NCBI RefSeq assembly: GCF_042887685.1
Contig: NZ_JBHVOS010000013.1
Span: 1-64,000, forward strand
Length of the DNA stretch: 64,000 bases
Direction: 5' to 3'
DNA from: Oerskovia sp042887685
Lineage (GTDB): Bacteria; Actinomycetota; Actinomycetes; Actinomycetales; Cellulomonadaceae
The notes under the pieces: model-generated
Database searches by the model: none
What the model was told of the DNA's origin: nothing
Seen by the model: only the letters and a program-made list of their open reading frames with translations
Shown: piece after piece, positions 46,048 to 54,887 of the stretch
Position numbering within the stretch: position 1 is the stretch's first letter
Layout of the letters: the number at the start of each line of letters is the position of its first letter
Program-made: the position numbers and the translations under genes

Positions 46048-46800
46048 CTATCGATCGGTGGCGCGTGTCGCGGCGAGCGCCGATCCGACCTGCTGCGCGA
46101 GCGTCACGGCGATGACTCTCTGGTCGAGGTCCGGGCGCCGGACCCGGGTCGTCGCGTCGAGGAGGAACCTGCCACGGACGACGCCCGCGTGCTCGACGAG
46201 GAGCTCGACACGGTCGTCGGTGGGCAGGCCGTCACGCTCCACGTCGAGCACCTGGGACCCGCGGGTCACGCTGCCGTCCTCGTGCAGGCGCGGGTGGGCG
46301 CCGCCCGTGCTCGTGTCGAAGCGGCACTCGTCGAGGTCCAGGACGTCGACGATCTGCCGCTGCACGTGCGCGACGAGGGTCGCGGGCGACGCGGTGCCGT
46401 CGGCGACCAGGCGGGCCGACGAGACGATCCCGGCGAGGTAGCCGACGCGGCGGCTCGATCGCGCCTGCTCACGGCGGCCCCACAGGGCGATCTCGGTCAC
46501 CGCGACCCCGACGAGCAGCAGCAGGACCGTGGTCTCGAGGTCCGTGCGGTCCGTGATGGTGAGCTGCTGGTACGGCTCGGTGAGGAAGAAGTCGAACCAC
46601 ACCCCGCTGGACAGCGCGGCCCCGATCCCCGCGAGCCGACGCCCGGTGGCCGCCGCGCCCACGACGACCAGCACCAGGAGGAGCGCGACGTTCGTGTTGG
46701 CGACGTCGGCGCGGAAGGGGGCCAGCGCGGCGCACACGACGAGAGGTGCTACGAGGGCTGCGAGCACCACGAGCGCTGTCCGGCCGGTCCCTGTCCTCAT
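46048..46800 (-). CDS. DUF4118 membrane sensor-like protein
   Basis: The 250-residue protein has four membrane helices at residues about 8-30, 38-52, 55-75 and 88-105 that form a DUF4118 domain as in KdpD (ANTNVALLLVLVVVGAAATG, SSGVWFDFFLTEPYQQLTI). The cytoplasmic remainder looks like a GAF-type fold and has no histidine kinase core, so it is a truncated or stand-alone sensor module. GGGAG precedes ATG 46800. Copies of TTGACG sit in its upstream region, matching repeats before the dapA/LysA-like genes, so the three may share a regulator. Confidence 0.8.
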   Translation of the reverse strand: MRTGTGRTALVVLAALVAPLVVCAALAPFRADVANTNVALLLVLVVVGAAATGRRLAGIGAALSSGVWFDFFLTEPYQQLTITDRTDLETTVLLLLVGVAVTEIALWGRREQARSSRRVGYLAGIVSSARLVADGTASPATLVAHVQRQIVDVLDLDECRFDTSTGGAHPRLHEDGSVTRGSQVLDVERDGLPTDDRVELLVEHAGVVRGRFLLDATTRVRRPDLDQRVIAVTLAQQVGSALAATRATDR

Positions 46801-46841
46801 ACCTTCATCTCCCTGCGGGTGGTGACAGGTGTCAAGGGGTG

Positions 46842-46859
46842 TTGACGAGGTCTTGACGG
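46842..46859 (-). promoter_or_regulatory. Paired TTGACG repeats upstream of the DUF4118 gene
   Basis: TTGACG occurs at 46842 and 46853, 11 bp apart, and the second is part of TCTTGACGG, the exact complement of CCGTCAAGA found twice near 44814-44854. The positions are about 45-55 bases before the start codon. Confidence 0.45.
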
Positions 46860-46968
46860 GCCCGAGCGGTCGGACCGGGTCGTGGGGTCGACGGCCGGTG
46901 GTCGTCCCTGGCGTCGTCACCGGGCGTTCACTGCCCTGACCTGCGCCTTTGCCCAGATGACGTCGTGG

Positions 46969-47041
46969 TGACACCACTTTCGCAAACTGATGACGCCACA
47001 TCCCTTGCGGTGACACCATGAGTGGTGTCATAGTGGCGTCA
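46969..47041 (+). promoter_or_regulatory. Operator array over the RHH operon promoter
   Basis: Eight-base half-sites TGACACCA or TGACGCCA start at 46969, 46991 and 47011, and inverted forms TGGTGTCA and TGGCGTCA start at 47023 and 47034. Spacings are 22, 20, 12 and 11 bp. A promoter with -35 TTGCGG (47005-47010) and -10 CATAGT (47029-47034) lies inside the array, and the last half-site reaches the start codon. This fits autorepression by the ribbon-helix-helix protein encoded next. Confidence 0.7.
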
Positions 47042-47553
47042 TGGAACTCACGAGATACGTCGACGAGCTGCAGCACCAGCTCGCCACCGCAGCCGCCGCC
47101 GGCGGGGACGAGGCACGCGAGCTCGCCGGCCGCCTGTCGGCCCCGCTCGACGCCGCCGTCCGGCTCGTCCTCCTCGAGGCCCTCTCGACCGCAGCCACCG
47201 AGATCACGGCCGAGCTCGCGCCGGGAGCGGTCGACGTCCGGCTCCGGGGGCGCGACCCCGAGTTCATCGTGACCCCGGCACCCGCCTCGTCCTTCGAGGA
47301 GGACGCCGCCCCCGCGGCCGAGCCCGCCCGTCCGACGGCCCTCGACCCCGACGACGTCAGCACGTCCCGCACGACGCTCCGCCTGCCCGACCAGCTCAAG
47401 GCGCAGGTCGAGGAGGCGGCAGCCCGTGAGGGCATGTCCGTCAACACGTGGCTCGTGCGCGCGGTCGCCGCGGCGCTCGCGCCCACCGCCCCGTCACGCC
47501 CGGCGCCACGGGCCACGAGCACCTCCGGTCGCGTGACCGGCTGGGTGCGCTGA
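47041..47553 (+). CDS. Ribbon-helix-helix regulator
   Basis: The protein has 170 residues. The N-terminal 90 are helical and of unknown fold, and an acidic Ala/Pro linker follows. The C-terminal 45 form a ribbon-helix-helix DNA-binding domain (STSRTTLRLPDQLKAQVEEAAAREGMSVNTWLVRAV). It heads an operon with a DUF4097 protein and a DrrAB-like transporter, and its promoter carries a half-site array typical of such repressors. The -10 CATAGT ends six bases before ATG 47041, so it is probably leaderless. The ligand or signal may act through the N-terminal part. Confidence 0.85.
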   Translation: MELTRYVDELQHQLATAAAAGGDEARELAGRLSAPLDAAVRLVLLEALSTAATEITAELAPGAVDVRLRGRDPEFIVTPAPASSFEEDAAPAAEPARPTALDPDDVSTSRTTLRLPDQLKAQVEEAAAREGMSVNTWLVRAVAAALAPTAPSRPAPRATSTSGRVTGWVR

Positions 47554-47630
47554 CCCACCACCCGACACCACCGCACACCTGCGCCCCACCACCCCGGGGC
47601 GGACACGCTCACCCCTCTGGAGGATCCGCC

Positions 47631-48479
47631 ATGCCCACTTTCGCCGCCCCCACCCCCGTCCCGGTCGTCATCGACGTCCCCTTCGGCAACCTGTACGTCG
47701 TCGCCGGCGAACGGGACGACGTCGTCGTGACCGTCCTGCCGGCCGACCCGAGCAAGTCCGGCTCGGTCCGCGCCGCCGAGGAGACCCGCGTCGAGCGCGA
47801 CGGCGACGCGATCTCGATCGTCTACCCCAACGCGTGGAAGCAGTACGTCCTGCCGTTCGCCTCCGGTGGTGCGAAGGTCACCATCGAGCTCCCCGCCGGG
47901 TCGGACCTGCGCGGCAAGGCCGGCTCCCTCTACGCGGAGGGCAGGCTCGGGTCGGTCGACCTCAACCTCAACGGCGGCAACGCCCGCCTCGACGACGTCG
48001 ACCGCCTGGACATCAAGGTCTCGGCCGGGTCGCTCACGGTCGGCCGGGTCTCCGGCACCGTTGACGCCGTGGTCTCGGCGGGCGGCCTGCGGGTCCGCGA
48101 GCTCGACGGCGACGCCGTCGTCAAGGTGCCCAACGGCACGACCGAGATCGGGCGGACCACCGGGAGCCTGCGCGTCAACGGCGCGCACGGGGACATCGCG
48201 ATCGACCGGTCCCACGGCGACACCGTCGTGAAGTGCGCGCACGGCGGGATCCGCGTCGAGCAGGCCGTCAACGGCCGTGTCCAGCTCGAGAGCTCGTACG
48301 GCTCGATCGAGGTCGGCGTGCCCGAGGGCACGGCCGCCTGGCTCGACGCGACCTCCCAGCACGGCCAGGTCCGCAACCTCCTGCAGGACGCCTCCGGTCC
48401 CGGCGAGTCCGACCTGACGGTCGAGGTCCGTGCAGGCACCGGCTACGGCGACGTGATCGTGCGCCGCCCGCACCCCTGA
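47631..48479 (+). CDS. DUF4097-family beta-helix-like protein
   Basis: The 282-residue protein is nearly all short beta-strand repeats of the DUF4097 type (LYAEGRLGSVDLNLNGGNARLDDV, VSAGSLTVGRVSGTVDAVVS, GSLRVNGAHGDIAIDRSHGD), probably a right-handed beta-helix. No signal peptide is seen, so it should be cytoplasmic. Its job is unknown; in actinobacteria such genes often sit with small DNA-binding proteins and ABC transporters, as here. GGAGG lies eight bases before ATG 47631, 78 bases after the RHH gene. Confidence 0.82.
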   Translation: MPTFAAPTPVPVVIDVPFGNLYVVAGERDDVVVTVLPADPSKSGSVRAAEETRVERDGDAISIVYPNAWKQYVLPFASGGAKVTIELPAGSDLRGKAGSLYAEGRLGSVDLNLNGGNARLDDVDRLDIKVSAGSLTVGRVSGTVDAVVSAGGLRVRELDGDAVVKVPNGTTEIGRTTGSLRVNGAHGDIAIDRSHGDTVVKCAHGGIRVEQAVNGRVQLESSYGSIEVGVPEGTAAWLDATSQHGQVRNLLQDASGPGESDLTVEVRAGTGYGDVIVRRPHP

Positions 48480-48548
48480 CCGCTCTTCCCCGTCCCACCC
48501 GCTCGTCCCGTCCCACCCGCTCGTCCACCACCGTCGAAGGAGAAGCTC

Positions 48549-49373
48549 ATGACCACCACAGTCCGCGGACCCGCGATCGAGGTCGCCGGCCTGCGCAAGT
48601 CCTACCGCTCGAAGTCCGGAACCCAGCTCGTGCTCGACGGCGTCGACCTCGTCGTCCCGGCCGGGACGATCACCGCGCTGCTCGGCCCCAACGGCTCGGG
48701 CAAGACGACGACCGTCGGGGTCCTGTCGACCCTCCTGGCCGCCGACGCAGGCACGGTGCGCGTGGCAGGCCACGACATCGCCCGTGAACCGGACGCCGTC
48801 CGCGCCTCGATTGGCGTGACCGGCCAGATCACGGCCGTCGACGAGCTGCTCACCGGCACGGAGAACCTACGGCTCATGGCCGACCTGAACCACCTCGGGA
48901 AGTCCGCCGGACGCCGTCGGGCGACCGAGCTGCTCGAGCAGTTCGGCCTCGCCGAGGCCGCGGGCAAGCCCGTGGCCACCTACTCGGGCGGCATGAAGCG
49001 CAAGCTCGACCTCGCGATGACGCTCGTCGGAGCGCCGTCGGTCGTGTTCCTCGACGAGCCGACGACGGGTCTCGACCCCCGCAGCCGTCGCACCCTGTGG
49101 GACGAGGTGCGCGCGCTCGTCGAGGGTGGCACCACGATCCTGCTCACCACGCAGTACCTCGAGGAGGCGGACCGGCTCGCCGACTCCGTCGCGGTCCTCC
49201 ACGACGGACGCATCGTCGCCCAGGGCACGCCGGCCGAGCTCAAGTCGGTGCACGACGCGGGCTCGCTCGACGAGGTCTTCCTCGCACTGACCGAGCCGCC
49301 CACCGAGGAGGAGGCCGGCACCGACGCCGTCACCCCCGCCGGTCCGACACAGGACAAGGAGAACGTCCGATGA
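48549..49373 (+). CDS. DrrA-type ABC transporter ATPase
   Basis: The 274-residue ATPase has Walker A GPNGSGKTT near residue 49, Q-loop in VTGQITAVDELLTGTENL, signature YSGGMKRKLD, Walker B SVVFLDEPTTGLDPRSRRTLWDE-like region (key LDEPTTGLD) and switch motif TTQYLEEAD. This set is characteristic of daunorubicin-resistance DrrA-like exporters. The C-terminal extension carries the DrrA-like SLDEVFLALTE. AAGGAG precedes ATG 48549; the stop overlaps the permease start as ATGA. It powers export of an unknown amphipathic compound. Confidence 0.9.
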   Translation: MTTTVRGPAIEVAGLRKSYRSKSGTQLVLDGVDLVVPAGTITALLGPNGSGKTTTVGVLSTLLAADAGTVRVAGHDIAREPDAVRASIGVTGQITAVDELLTGTENLRLMADLNHLGKSAGRRRATELLEQFGLAEAAGKPVATYSGGMKRKLDLAMTLVGAPSVVFLDEPTTGLDPRSRRTLWDEVRALVEGGTTILLTTQYLEEADRLADSVAVLHDGRIVAQGTPAELKSVHDAGSLDEVFLALTEPPTEEEAGTDAVTPAGPTQDKENVR

Positions 49374-50209
49374 CTGCCATCGCCACCACCGCCCCCACCA
49401 CCACGGCCCGTCCCCGACCGGTCGCCGACGTCGGGACCATGCTGCGTCGCAGCCTGCTGCGCGCCGTGCGCTACCCGGGCCTGACGGTCTTCCTCGTCGC
49501 CGGTCCGCTCGTCATGCTCCTGCTGTTCGTCTACGTCTTCGGCGGAGCCTTCGGCGCGGGCGTGGCCCCCGGGATCACCCCCGGCGCCGACGGCCGCGCG
49601 GCCTACCTCGACTACATCACGCCGACGCTCCTGGTCATCACGGTCGTCGCCGGAGCGACGTCGGTCGCGGTCTCCGCCGCGATGGATGCCGCGAGCGGCA
49701 TCATGGCCCGGTTCAAGACCATGGCGATCTCGCCGGGGTCCATCCTCTCGGGGCACGTCCTCGGGTTCGCCGTGCAGGCCATGATCGCGCTCGTGCTCGT
49801 CCTGGGTGCCGCGATCGCCATGGGCTACCGCCCCGAGGCCGACGCGCTCGACTGGCTGGCGCTCGCGGGCCTGTTCGTCCTGCTCGGGATCTGCCTCAAC
49901 TGGCTGTGCGTCGCGATGGGTCTCAACGCCCGCAGCGTCGAGACCGCGAGCAACACGCCCATGATCCTGCTGCTCCTGCCGTTCCTCGGCAGCGGGTTCG
50001 TGCCCGTCGAGACGATGCCCACGGCCGTGCGCTGGTTCGCCGAGCACCAGCCGTTCACGCCCATCATCGACACGGTGCGCGGGCTGCTCGCCGGGGGAGC
50101 GGGGCTCGAGGGGTCGACCGTCGTGCAGGCCGTGGCCTGGTGCGTCGTGATCGGCGTCGCGGGCTACGTGTGGGCCCGCGCGCTCTTCCGCCGCGAGCGT
50201 CGCCTCTGA
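49370..50209 (+). CDS. DrrB-type ABC transporter permease
   Basis: The 279-residue ABC-2 permease has six membrane helices (first GLTVFLVAGPLVMLLLFVYVF, last VVQAVAWCVVIGVAGYVWARALF) and the family segment LLLLPFLGSGFVPVETMPTAVRWFAEHQPFTPIID. It pairs with the preceding ATPase, with which it overlaps by four bases. The operon order is RHH regulator, DUF4097 protein, ATPase, permease. A hairpin follows at 50251. Confidence 0.9.
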   Translation: MTAIATTAPTTTARPRPVADVGTMLRRSLLRAVRYPGLTVFLVAGPLVMLLLFVYVFGGAFGAGVAPGITPGADGRAAYLDYITPTLLVITVVAGATSVAVSAAMDAASGIMARFKTMAISPGSILSGHVLGFAVQAMIALVLVLGAAIAMGYRPEADALDWLALAGLFVLLGICLNWLCVAMGLNARSVETASNTPMILLLLPFLGSGFVPVETMPTAVRWFAEHQPFTPIIDTVRGLLAGGAGLEGSTVVQAVAWCVVIGVAGYVWARALFRRERRL

Positions 50210-50250
50210 ACCGGCCGTCGACCGCATCGCCGGGCGTTCCCGAGGACCTC

Positions 50251-50277
50251 CGGGTCGAGCCGTCACGGCTCGGCCCG
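50251..50277 (+). terminator. Terminator of the ABC operon
   Basis: A 12-bp stem CGGGTCGAGCCG with CGGCTCGGCCCG (one G-U pair) and a 3-base loop lies 41 bases after the permease stop. Confidence 0.55.
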
Positions 50278-50341
50278 GGGGCCCGCTGCGTCCGGGGGCC
50301 CTCCGCGCCCGGACGTCCTTGCCGGCCCTGACGGCCTGGCC

Positions 50342-50842
50342 CTACAGGTCGCGGTACATGATGTGGAGCCCGACGAGACCGGCCGTGGGGTGTGCGAAGG
50401 CTTCGGGCACGGTCGTCAGGATCTCGAACCCGAAGGACTCCCAGAGCCGCACGGCTCGCTCGTTGGTCTCGACGACGGCGTTGAACTGCATCGCGAGGTA
50501 GCCGTCGGCGCGGGCGCCGTCGAGCACCGCGCCCGCGAGGGTGCGCCCGACGCCGCGCCCACCACGGCCCGGCCCGACGACGAAGCTCGCGTTCGCGACG
50601 TGGGCGCCCGCACCGGGAAGGTTGGGCAGGTACTTCGCCGTGCCGACCACCGCGCCGTCCGTGTCCACCGCGACGAGCACGCGGGCTCCCGGAGCGGCCG
50701 TCCAGACCGTGCGGGCCTGCGTCTCGTCGATGTCTCGGGGGTAGGTGTACGTCTCGCCCGCCCGGAAGGCGGGCTCGAGCACGCGCCAGATCCCGGACCA
50801 GTCGGCGGACGTCGCGGGGCGTACCTCGATCTCTGCGCTCAC
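50342..50842 (-). CDS. GNAT-family N-acetyltransferase
   Basis: The 166-residue protein has a GNAT fold: IEVRPATSADWSGIWRVLEPAF at the start, the acetyl-CoA loop in FVVGPGRGGRGVGRTLAGAVLD and the closing NERAVRLWESFGFEILTTVPEAF. It resembles the phosphinothricin-type branch that acetylates small amines, but the substrate is not known. GTG 50842 lies seven bases after a minus-strand -10 TAGGCT, so it is probably leaderless; the longer frame to 50893 adds nothing conserved. It is divergent from the PfkB pseudogene. Confidence 0.85.
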   Translation of the reverse strand: MSAEIEVRPATSADWSGIWRVLEPAFRAGETYTYPRDIDETQARTVWTAAPGARVLVAVDTDGAVVGTAKYLPNLPGAGAHVANASFVVGPGRGGRGVGRTLAGAVLDGARADGYLAMQFNAVVETNERAVRLWESFGFEILTTVPEAFAHPTAGLVGLHIMYRDL

Positions 50843-50949
50843 GCCGCCGAGCCTAGCCGCGCCCTGAGCAGGGTCGGGTGTGACCAGCCGCACACGTGGG
50901 CAGCGCCCCTCACCGGGTGACCGTGGAGCGCCCGACCTAGGCTCGGTCG

Positions 50950-51893
50950 ATGACGACGGACGACCCCCGCGAACCGACCGTGTGCGTGCTCGCGCTCACG
51001 CCTCTCCTGGCGATCGAGATCGAGCCCGCCGGGCCGCACGAGACGTCCCCCGAGATCCACGTGCACCCCGGCGGCCAGGGGTTGTGGCTCGCGCGCTGGC
51101 GTACTCGCTCGGGGCGCACGCGATCGTGTGCGGCCCGTTCGGGGGCGAGACCGGGTCGGTGGCCGCGCACCTGGCCCGCGCCGAGAACCTCGACCTGCGG
51201 GTGACCTCGACCGGCGCCAACGGCGCCTTCGTGCACGACCGGCGCAGCGGCGAGCGGGCCGAGGTCGTGGCCATGGAGCCCTTCCCCCTGAACCGGCACG
51301 AGGTCGACGACCTGTACGGCACGGTGCTCGTGGCGGCGCTCGACGCCGCGGTCACGATCCTCACCGGGTCCAGCACGCCCGTGGGCGTCCCGCCGGACTT
51401 CTTCGGCCGGCTGACCAAGGACCTCCATGCGGCCGAGCGTCAGGTCGTGGCGGACCTGTCGGGGGCCGAGGCCCACGCCGTCGCCCGGGAGCCGGGCGCG
51501 GTCCTCAAGATCAGCCACGAGGAGATGGTCGAGGGCGGCTTCGCGCCCGACGACGGCGAGCGGTCGCTGCGCACGGCGGCGGACGAGATGGTCGCCGCAG
51601 GCCCGCGTGCCGTGATCGTCTCGCGCGCCGAGGCGCCGTCGCTCCTGGTGACGCGGGAGCGCAGCTACACCGTGCAGAGCCCGTCCGTCACGACCGTGGA
51701 CCACCGCGGGGCGGGCGACTCGATGACGGCGGGGATCGCCGTCGGGCTCGCCCGGGGCATGGACCTGCCCGACGCCGTGCGCCTGGGCGCCGCCGCCGGA
51801 GCCCTCAACGTGACCCGCCGCGGGCTGGGGACGGGGCACCGCGACCAGATCGAACGCTTCGCGCACCGCGTGACCGTGCGCGAGACCCGCTGA
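50950..51893 (+). pseudogene. PfkB-family sugar kinase, frameshifted
   Basis: The protein begins at ATG 50950 (MTTDDPREPTVCVLALTPLL, then EIHVHPGGQGLWLAR). From about 51079-51096 the family sequence continues only in the frame one base back: ALAYSLGAHAIVCGPFGGETG and on to DHRGAGDSMTAGIAVGLARGM, the anion-hole and catalytic Asp motif. One base is therefore missing relative to an intact gene of about 315 codons. Either the gene is broken or the read has an error; the second frame shows no other damage. It resembles 1-phosphofructokinase-like kinases. surE follows after 22 bases. Confidence 0.75.
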
Positions 51894-51915
51894 CCACCCC
51901 GGACGACAGGAGGCC

Positions 51916-52677
51916 ATGATGCGTGCCCTCATCACCAACGACGACGGGATCGACTCCCCGGGCCTGGCCGTGCTGGCCGGGGCGGCGCTCGACGCGGGGT
52001 ACGAGGTCGTGGTCGCAGCCCCCGCGCGTGAGTCCTCGGGCGCGAGCGCGTCCCTGCTGGGGGCCGAGGAGGACGGGCGCCTGGTGGTCGAGCCGCGCAG
52101 GGCCCCCGGACTGCCCGACGGCGTGACGTCCCTCGCCGTCCGGGCGGCCCCCGCGCTCATCGCCTTTGTCGCGGCGTACGGCGGCTTCGGCGCGAAGCCG
52201 GACCTGGTCCTGTCGGGCGTGAACAAGGGAGCGAACACGGGCAACGCGATCCTGCACTCGGGGACCGTGGGAGCGGCAATGTCCGCGACGACCCACGGCA
52301 TCGCGTCCGTCGCGGTCTCGATGGACGCCGCCGAGCCCCGCCACTGGGAGACCGCACGCCTCGTGACGGACCACGTCGTGGAGTGGGTGGGCCGCACCGC
52401 GCTCGGGCGCAAGGTCGTGAACGTCAACGTCCCCGACCGTGCCCCCGGTGACCTCCGAGGCCTGCGCCAGGCACCGCTCGCGAGCTTCGGGCTGGTCCAG
52501 GCGCGCATCCACGAGAACGACGACCGCAACCTGACGCTCCAGTACTCGGGGACGGAGCGGCACTCCGAGCCCGACTCCGACACCGGTCTCCTGACGCGCG
52601 GCTGGGCGACCGTGACGCTGCTGCTCGCACCGTACGCCGACGCGAGCCTCGAGGTCCCGGGGCTGCGCGCGCGGTGA
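51916..52677 (+). CDS. surE: 5'/3'-nucleotidase SurE
   Basis: The 253-residue metal-dependent phosphatase removes phosphate from nucleoside monophosphates and may aid stress survival. It has the metal site ITNDDGIDSPGLAVL, APARESSGASASL, SGVNKGANTGNAILHSGTVGAAM and VNVNVPDRAPGDLRG. AGGAGG precedes two adjacent start codons (51916 and 51919). It lies directly after the frameshifted sugar kinase, and the two may once have formed one transcript. Confidence 0.92.
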   Translation: MMRALITNDDGIDSPGLAVLAGAALDAGYEVVVAAPARESSGASASLLGAEEDGRLVVEPRRAPGLPDGVTSLAVRAAPALIAFVAAYGGFGAKPDLVLSGVNKGANTGNAILHSGTVGAAMSATTHGIASVAVSMDAAEPRHWETARLVTDHVVEWVGRTALGRKVVNVNVPDRAPGDLRGLRQAPLASFGLVQARIHENDDRNLTLQYSGTERHSEPDSDTGLLTRGWATVTLLLAPYADASLEVPGLRAR

Positions 52678-52815
52678 TCGGCGCGCCTCGGAGGGTGGTC
52701 GACGCCCCCTGACGGGGAGGTGCCGGCACGGGCGCCGACCCGGCCGGCGGGAGCGTCCAGGACCGCCTCGCCCGTTGCGGGTGCGCACTCCGTGGGCGGC
52801 TGTAATGCTGCCAGC

Positions 52816-54705
52816 ATGTCATCAGCCAAGCCAGCTTCCCCCGCCATCGTCCGGCAGCAGCAGGTCGTGCGAGACAGCCTGCCCTTCCATGACACCCAGG
52901 ACTTCGACGACGTCGCGCGTGGCCTGATCGCCCGGCGGACACCGAACGCGGTGACCGCCGCGGACGGCCGCGTCGTCTGGGACAACGACACGTACGACTT
53001 CCTCCAGGGCGAGGCGCCGGACACGGTCAACCCGAGCCTGTGGCGCCAGTCCCGGCTCGTCGCCACGCAGGGTCTGTTCGAGGTCGTCCAGGGCATCTAC
53101 CAGGTGCGCGGGTTCGACCTGTCCAACGTCACCTTCATCGAGGGCGAGACGGGCGTGATCGTGCTGGACCCCCTCATCTCGACCGAGACGGCCGCAGCGG
53201 CCCTCGCGCTGTACCGCGAGCACCGCGGGGACCGTCCCGTCACGGGCGTGATCTACACCCACTCGCACGTCGACCACTTCGGCGGGGTCAAGGGGGTCAC
53301 GACGCAGGAGGACGTCGACGCCGGTCGCGTACCGGTCCTCGCTCCCGAGGGGTTCACCGAGCACGCCGTCGCCGAGAACGTCTACGCGGGCACCGCCATG
53401 GGGCGCCGCGCGGGCTACATGTACGGGGCGGCCCTCGCCCGCGGCCCGCAGGGGCAGGTCGGGGCCGGGCTCGGGCAGACGACGTCGACGGGCACCATCA
53501 CCCTGATCCCCCCGACCGTGCACATCACGACGACGGGCGAGGAGAGGACGGTCGACGGCGTCCGGATGGTCTTCCAGATGGCCCCCGACACCGAGGCTCC
53601 GTCCGAGATGCTCGTCTGGTTCCCGGACCACCGTGCGCTGTGCGCGGCCGAGGACGCGACGCACACCCTGCACAACCTGCTGACCCTGCGCGGCGCGGTC
53701 GTGCGCGACCCGCACGCCTGGGCGGGCTACCTCACCGAGGTGATCGACCTGTTCGGCAGCGAGGCCGAGGTCGTCTTCGCGTCGCACCACTGGCCGACGT
53801 GGGGCAACGCACGGATCGTCGAGTACCTCTCGCTCCAGCGGGACCTCTACGCGTACCTGCACGACCAGACGCTGCGCATGCTGAACCAGGGGCTGACGGG
53901 CACCGAGATCGCCGAGCAGATCGTCCTGCCGCCCGCGCTCGAGAGGTCCTGGCACGCACGGGGGTACTACGGCTCCGTGAGCCACAACGTCAAGGCCGTC
54001 TACCAGCGCTACATGGGGTGGTTCGACGGCAACCCCTCGAACCTGTGGCGGCACACCCCGGTCGAGGCGGGCAGGCGCTACGTCGCGCTCGGTGGTGGTG
54101 CCGACGCCGTGGTCGCCCAGGCGCAGGCCGCGTTCGACGAGGGGGACTACCGCTGGGTCGCGGAGATCCTGAACCACGTCGTCTTCGCCGAGCCCGACCA
54201 CGCCGCGGCGCGCGGCCTGCTCGCCGACACCTACGAGCAGCTCGGGTACGGGTCGGAGAACGGTACGTGGCGCACCTTCTTCCTCTCGGGCGCGACCGAG
54301 CTGCGCGACGGCAGCTTCGGGACGCCCACGGTCACCGCGGCACGCGACATCGTCGGCAACCTCACGCCGGCCATGCTCTTCGACGCCCTCGCGATCCAGG
54401 TCGACGGGCCGCGCGCATGGGACGAGAGGGCGACGATCGACGTCGTGCTGACCGACGTCGACGAGCACTACCGGCTGTGGCTGCGCAACGGTGTCCTCAC
54501 GTACAGCGCCGCTCCGCAGAAGGGCGCCGCCGACGTCACGCTCACCGGGACCAAGCGCGCTCTACCCGTCCTGGCGAGCGGAGACGTCACCCCGGACACG
54601 CTCGCCCAGGCCGGCATCGAGCTCAGCGGCGACCCCTCCGTGCTCGGCCGGCTCGCCGCTGTCCTGGACCCGGGCGACAAGGACTTCGCGATCGTCACCC
54701 CCTGA
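52816..54705 (+). CDS. Alkyl sulfatase (SdsA1/BDS1 family)
   Basis: The 629-residue enzyme splits alkyl sulfates such as SDS into alcohol and sulfate. It has a metallo-beta-lactamase domain with THSHVDHFGGVKGV, APEGFTEHAVAENVYAG, FQMAPDTEAPSEMLVWFPD and CAAEDATHTLHNL, then the helical dimerisation domain (SHNVKAVYQRYMGWFDGNPSNLW) and a C-terminal SCP2-like domain. No signal peptide is obvious, so it may be cytoplasmic, unlike secreted Pseudomonas SdsA1. ATG 52816 has an AATGCT-type -10 six bases upstream, consistent with a leaderless message. A terminator follows. Confidence 0.92.
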   Translation: MSSAKPASPAIVRQQQVVRDSLPFHDTQDFDDVARGLIARRTPNAVTAADGRVVWDNDTYDFLQGEAPDTVNPSLWRQSRLVATQGLFEVVQGIYQVRGFDLSNVTFIEGETGVIVLDPLISTETAAAALALYREHRGDRPVTGVIYTHSHVDHFGGVKGVTTQEDVDAGRVPVLAPEGFTEHAVAENVYAGTAMGRRAGYMYGAALARGPQGQVGAGLGQTTSTGTITLIPPTVHITTTGEERTVDGVRMVFQMAPDTEAPSEMLVWFPDHRALCAAEDATHTLHNLLTLRGAVVRDPHAWAGYLTEVIDLFGSEAEVVFASHHWPTWGNARIVEYLSLQRDLYAYLHDQTLRMLNQGLTGTEIAEQIVLPPALERSWHARGYYGSVSHNVKAVYQRYMGWFDGNPSNLWRHTPVEAGRRYVALGGGADAVVAQAQAAFDEGDYRWVAEILNHVVFAEPDHAAARGLLADTYEQLGYGSENGTWRTFFLSGATELRDGSFGTPTVTAARDIVGNLTPAMLFDALAIQVDGPRAWDERATIDVVLTDVDEHYRLWLRNGVLTYSAAPQKGAADVTLTGTKRALPVLASGDVTPDTLAQAGIELSGDPSVLGRLAAVLDPGDKDFAIVTP

Positions 54706-54711
54706 CGATCA

Positions 54712-54749
54712 GGGTCCGTGCCGGTCGACGCCCCGACCGGCACGGACCC
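54712..54749 (+). terminator. Terminator of the sulfatase gene
   Basis: A perfect 16-bp stem (54712-54727 with 54734-54749) with a 6-base loop lies 6 bases after the stop. Confidence 0.8.
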
Positions 54750-54887
54750 GACGGGATCCGCAGACCGGAGTCCGCGGAGCCCGCAGCACGACCTGCCGGG
54801 GCGACGGAGCGACCTGCCGGGCACGGTGACCCGGGGGGAGACGGACGAGGAGGTCCGTCGCCCTGACGGACGGACGGAGGCACAGGG

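Noticed and set aside
46801..47040. Start of the DUF4118 gene at 47076
   Set aside because: The extra residues read through the RHH operator array and a non-conserved stretch; GGGAG before ATG 46800 and the first membrane helix fit the shorter form.
50880..50949. Upstream in-frame start for the kinase's second frame
   Set aside because: Residues encoded before the break in that frame are unrelated to PfkB, while the ATG 50950 frame gives the proper N-terminus; the gene is frameshifted rather than starting at 50880.
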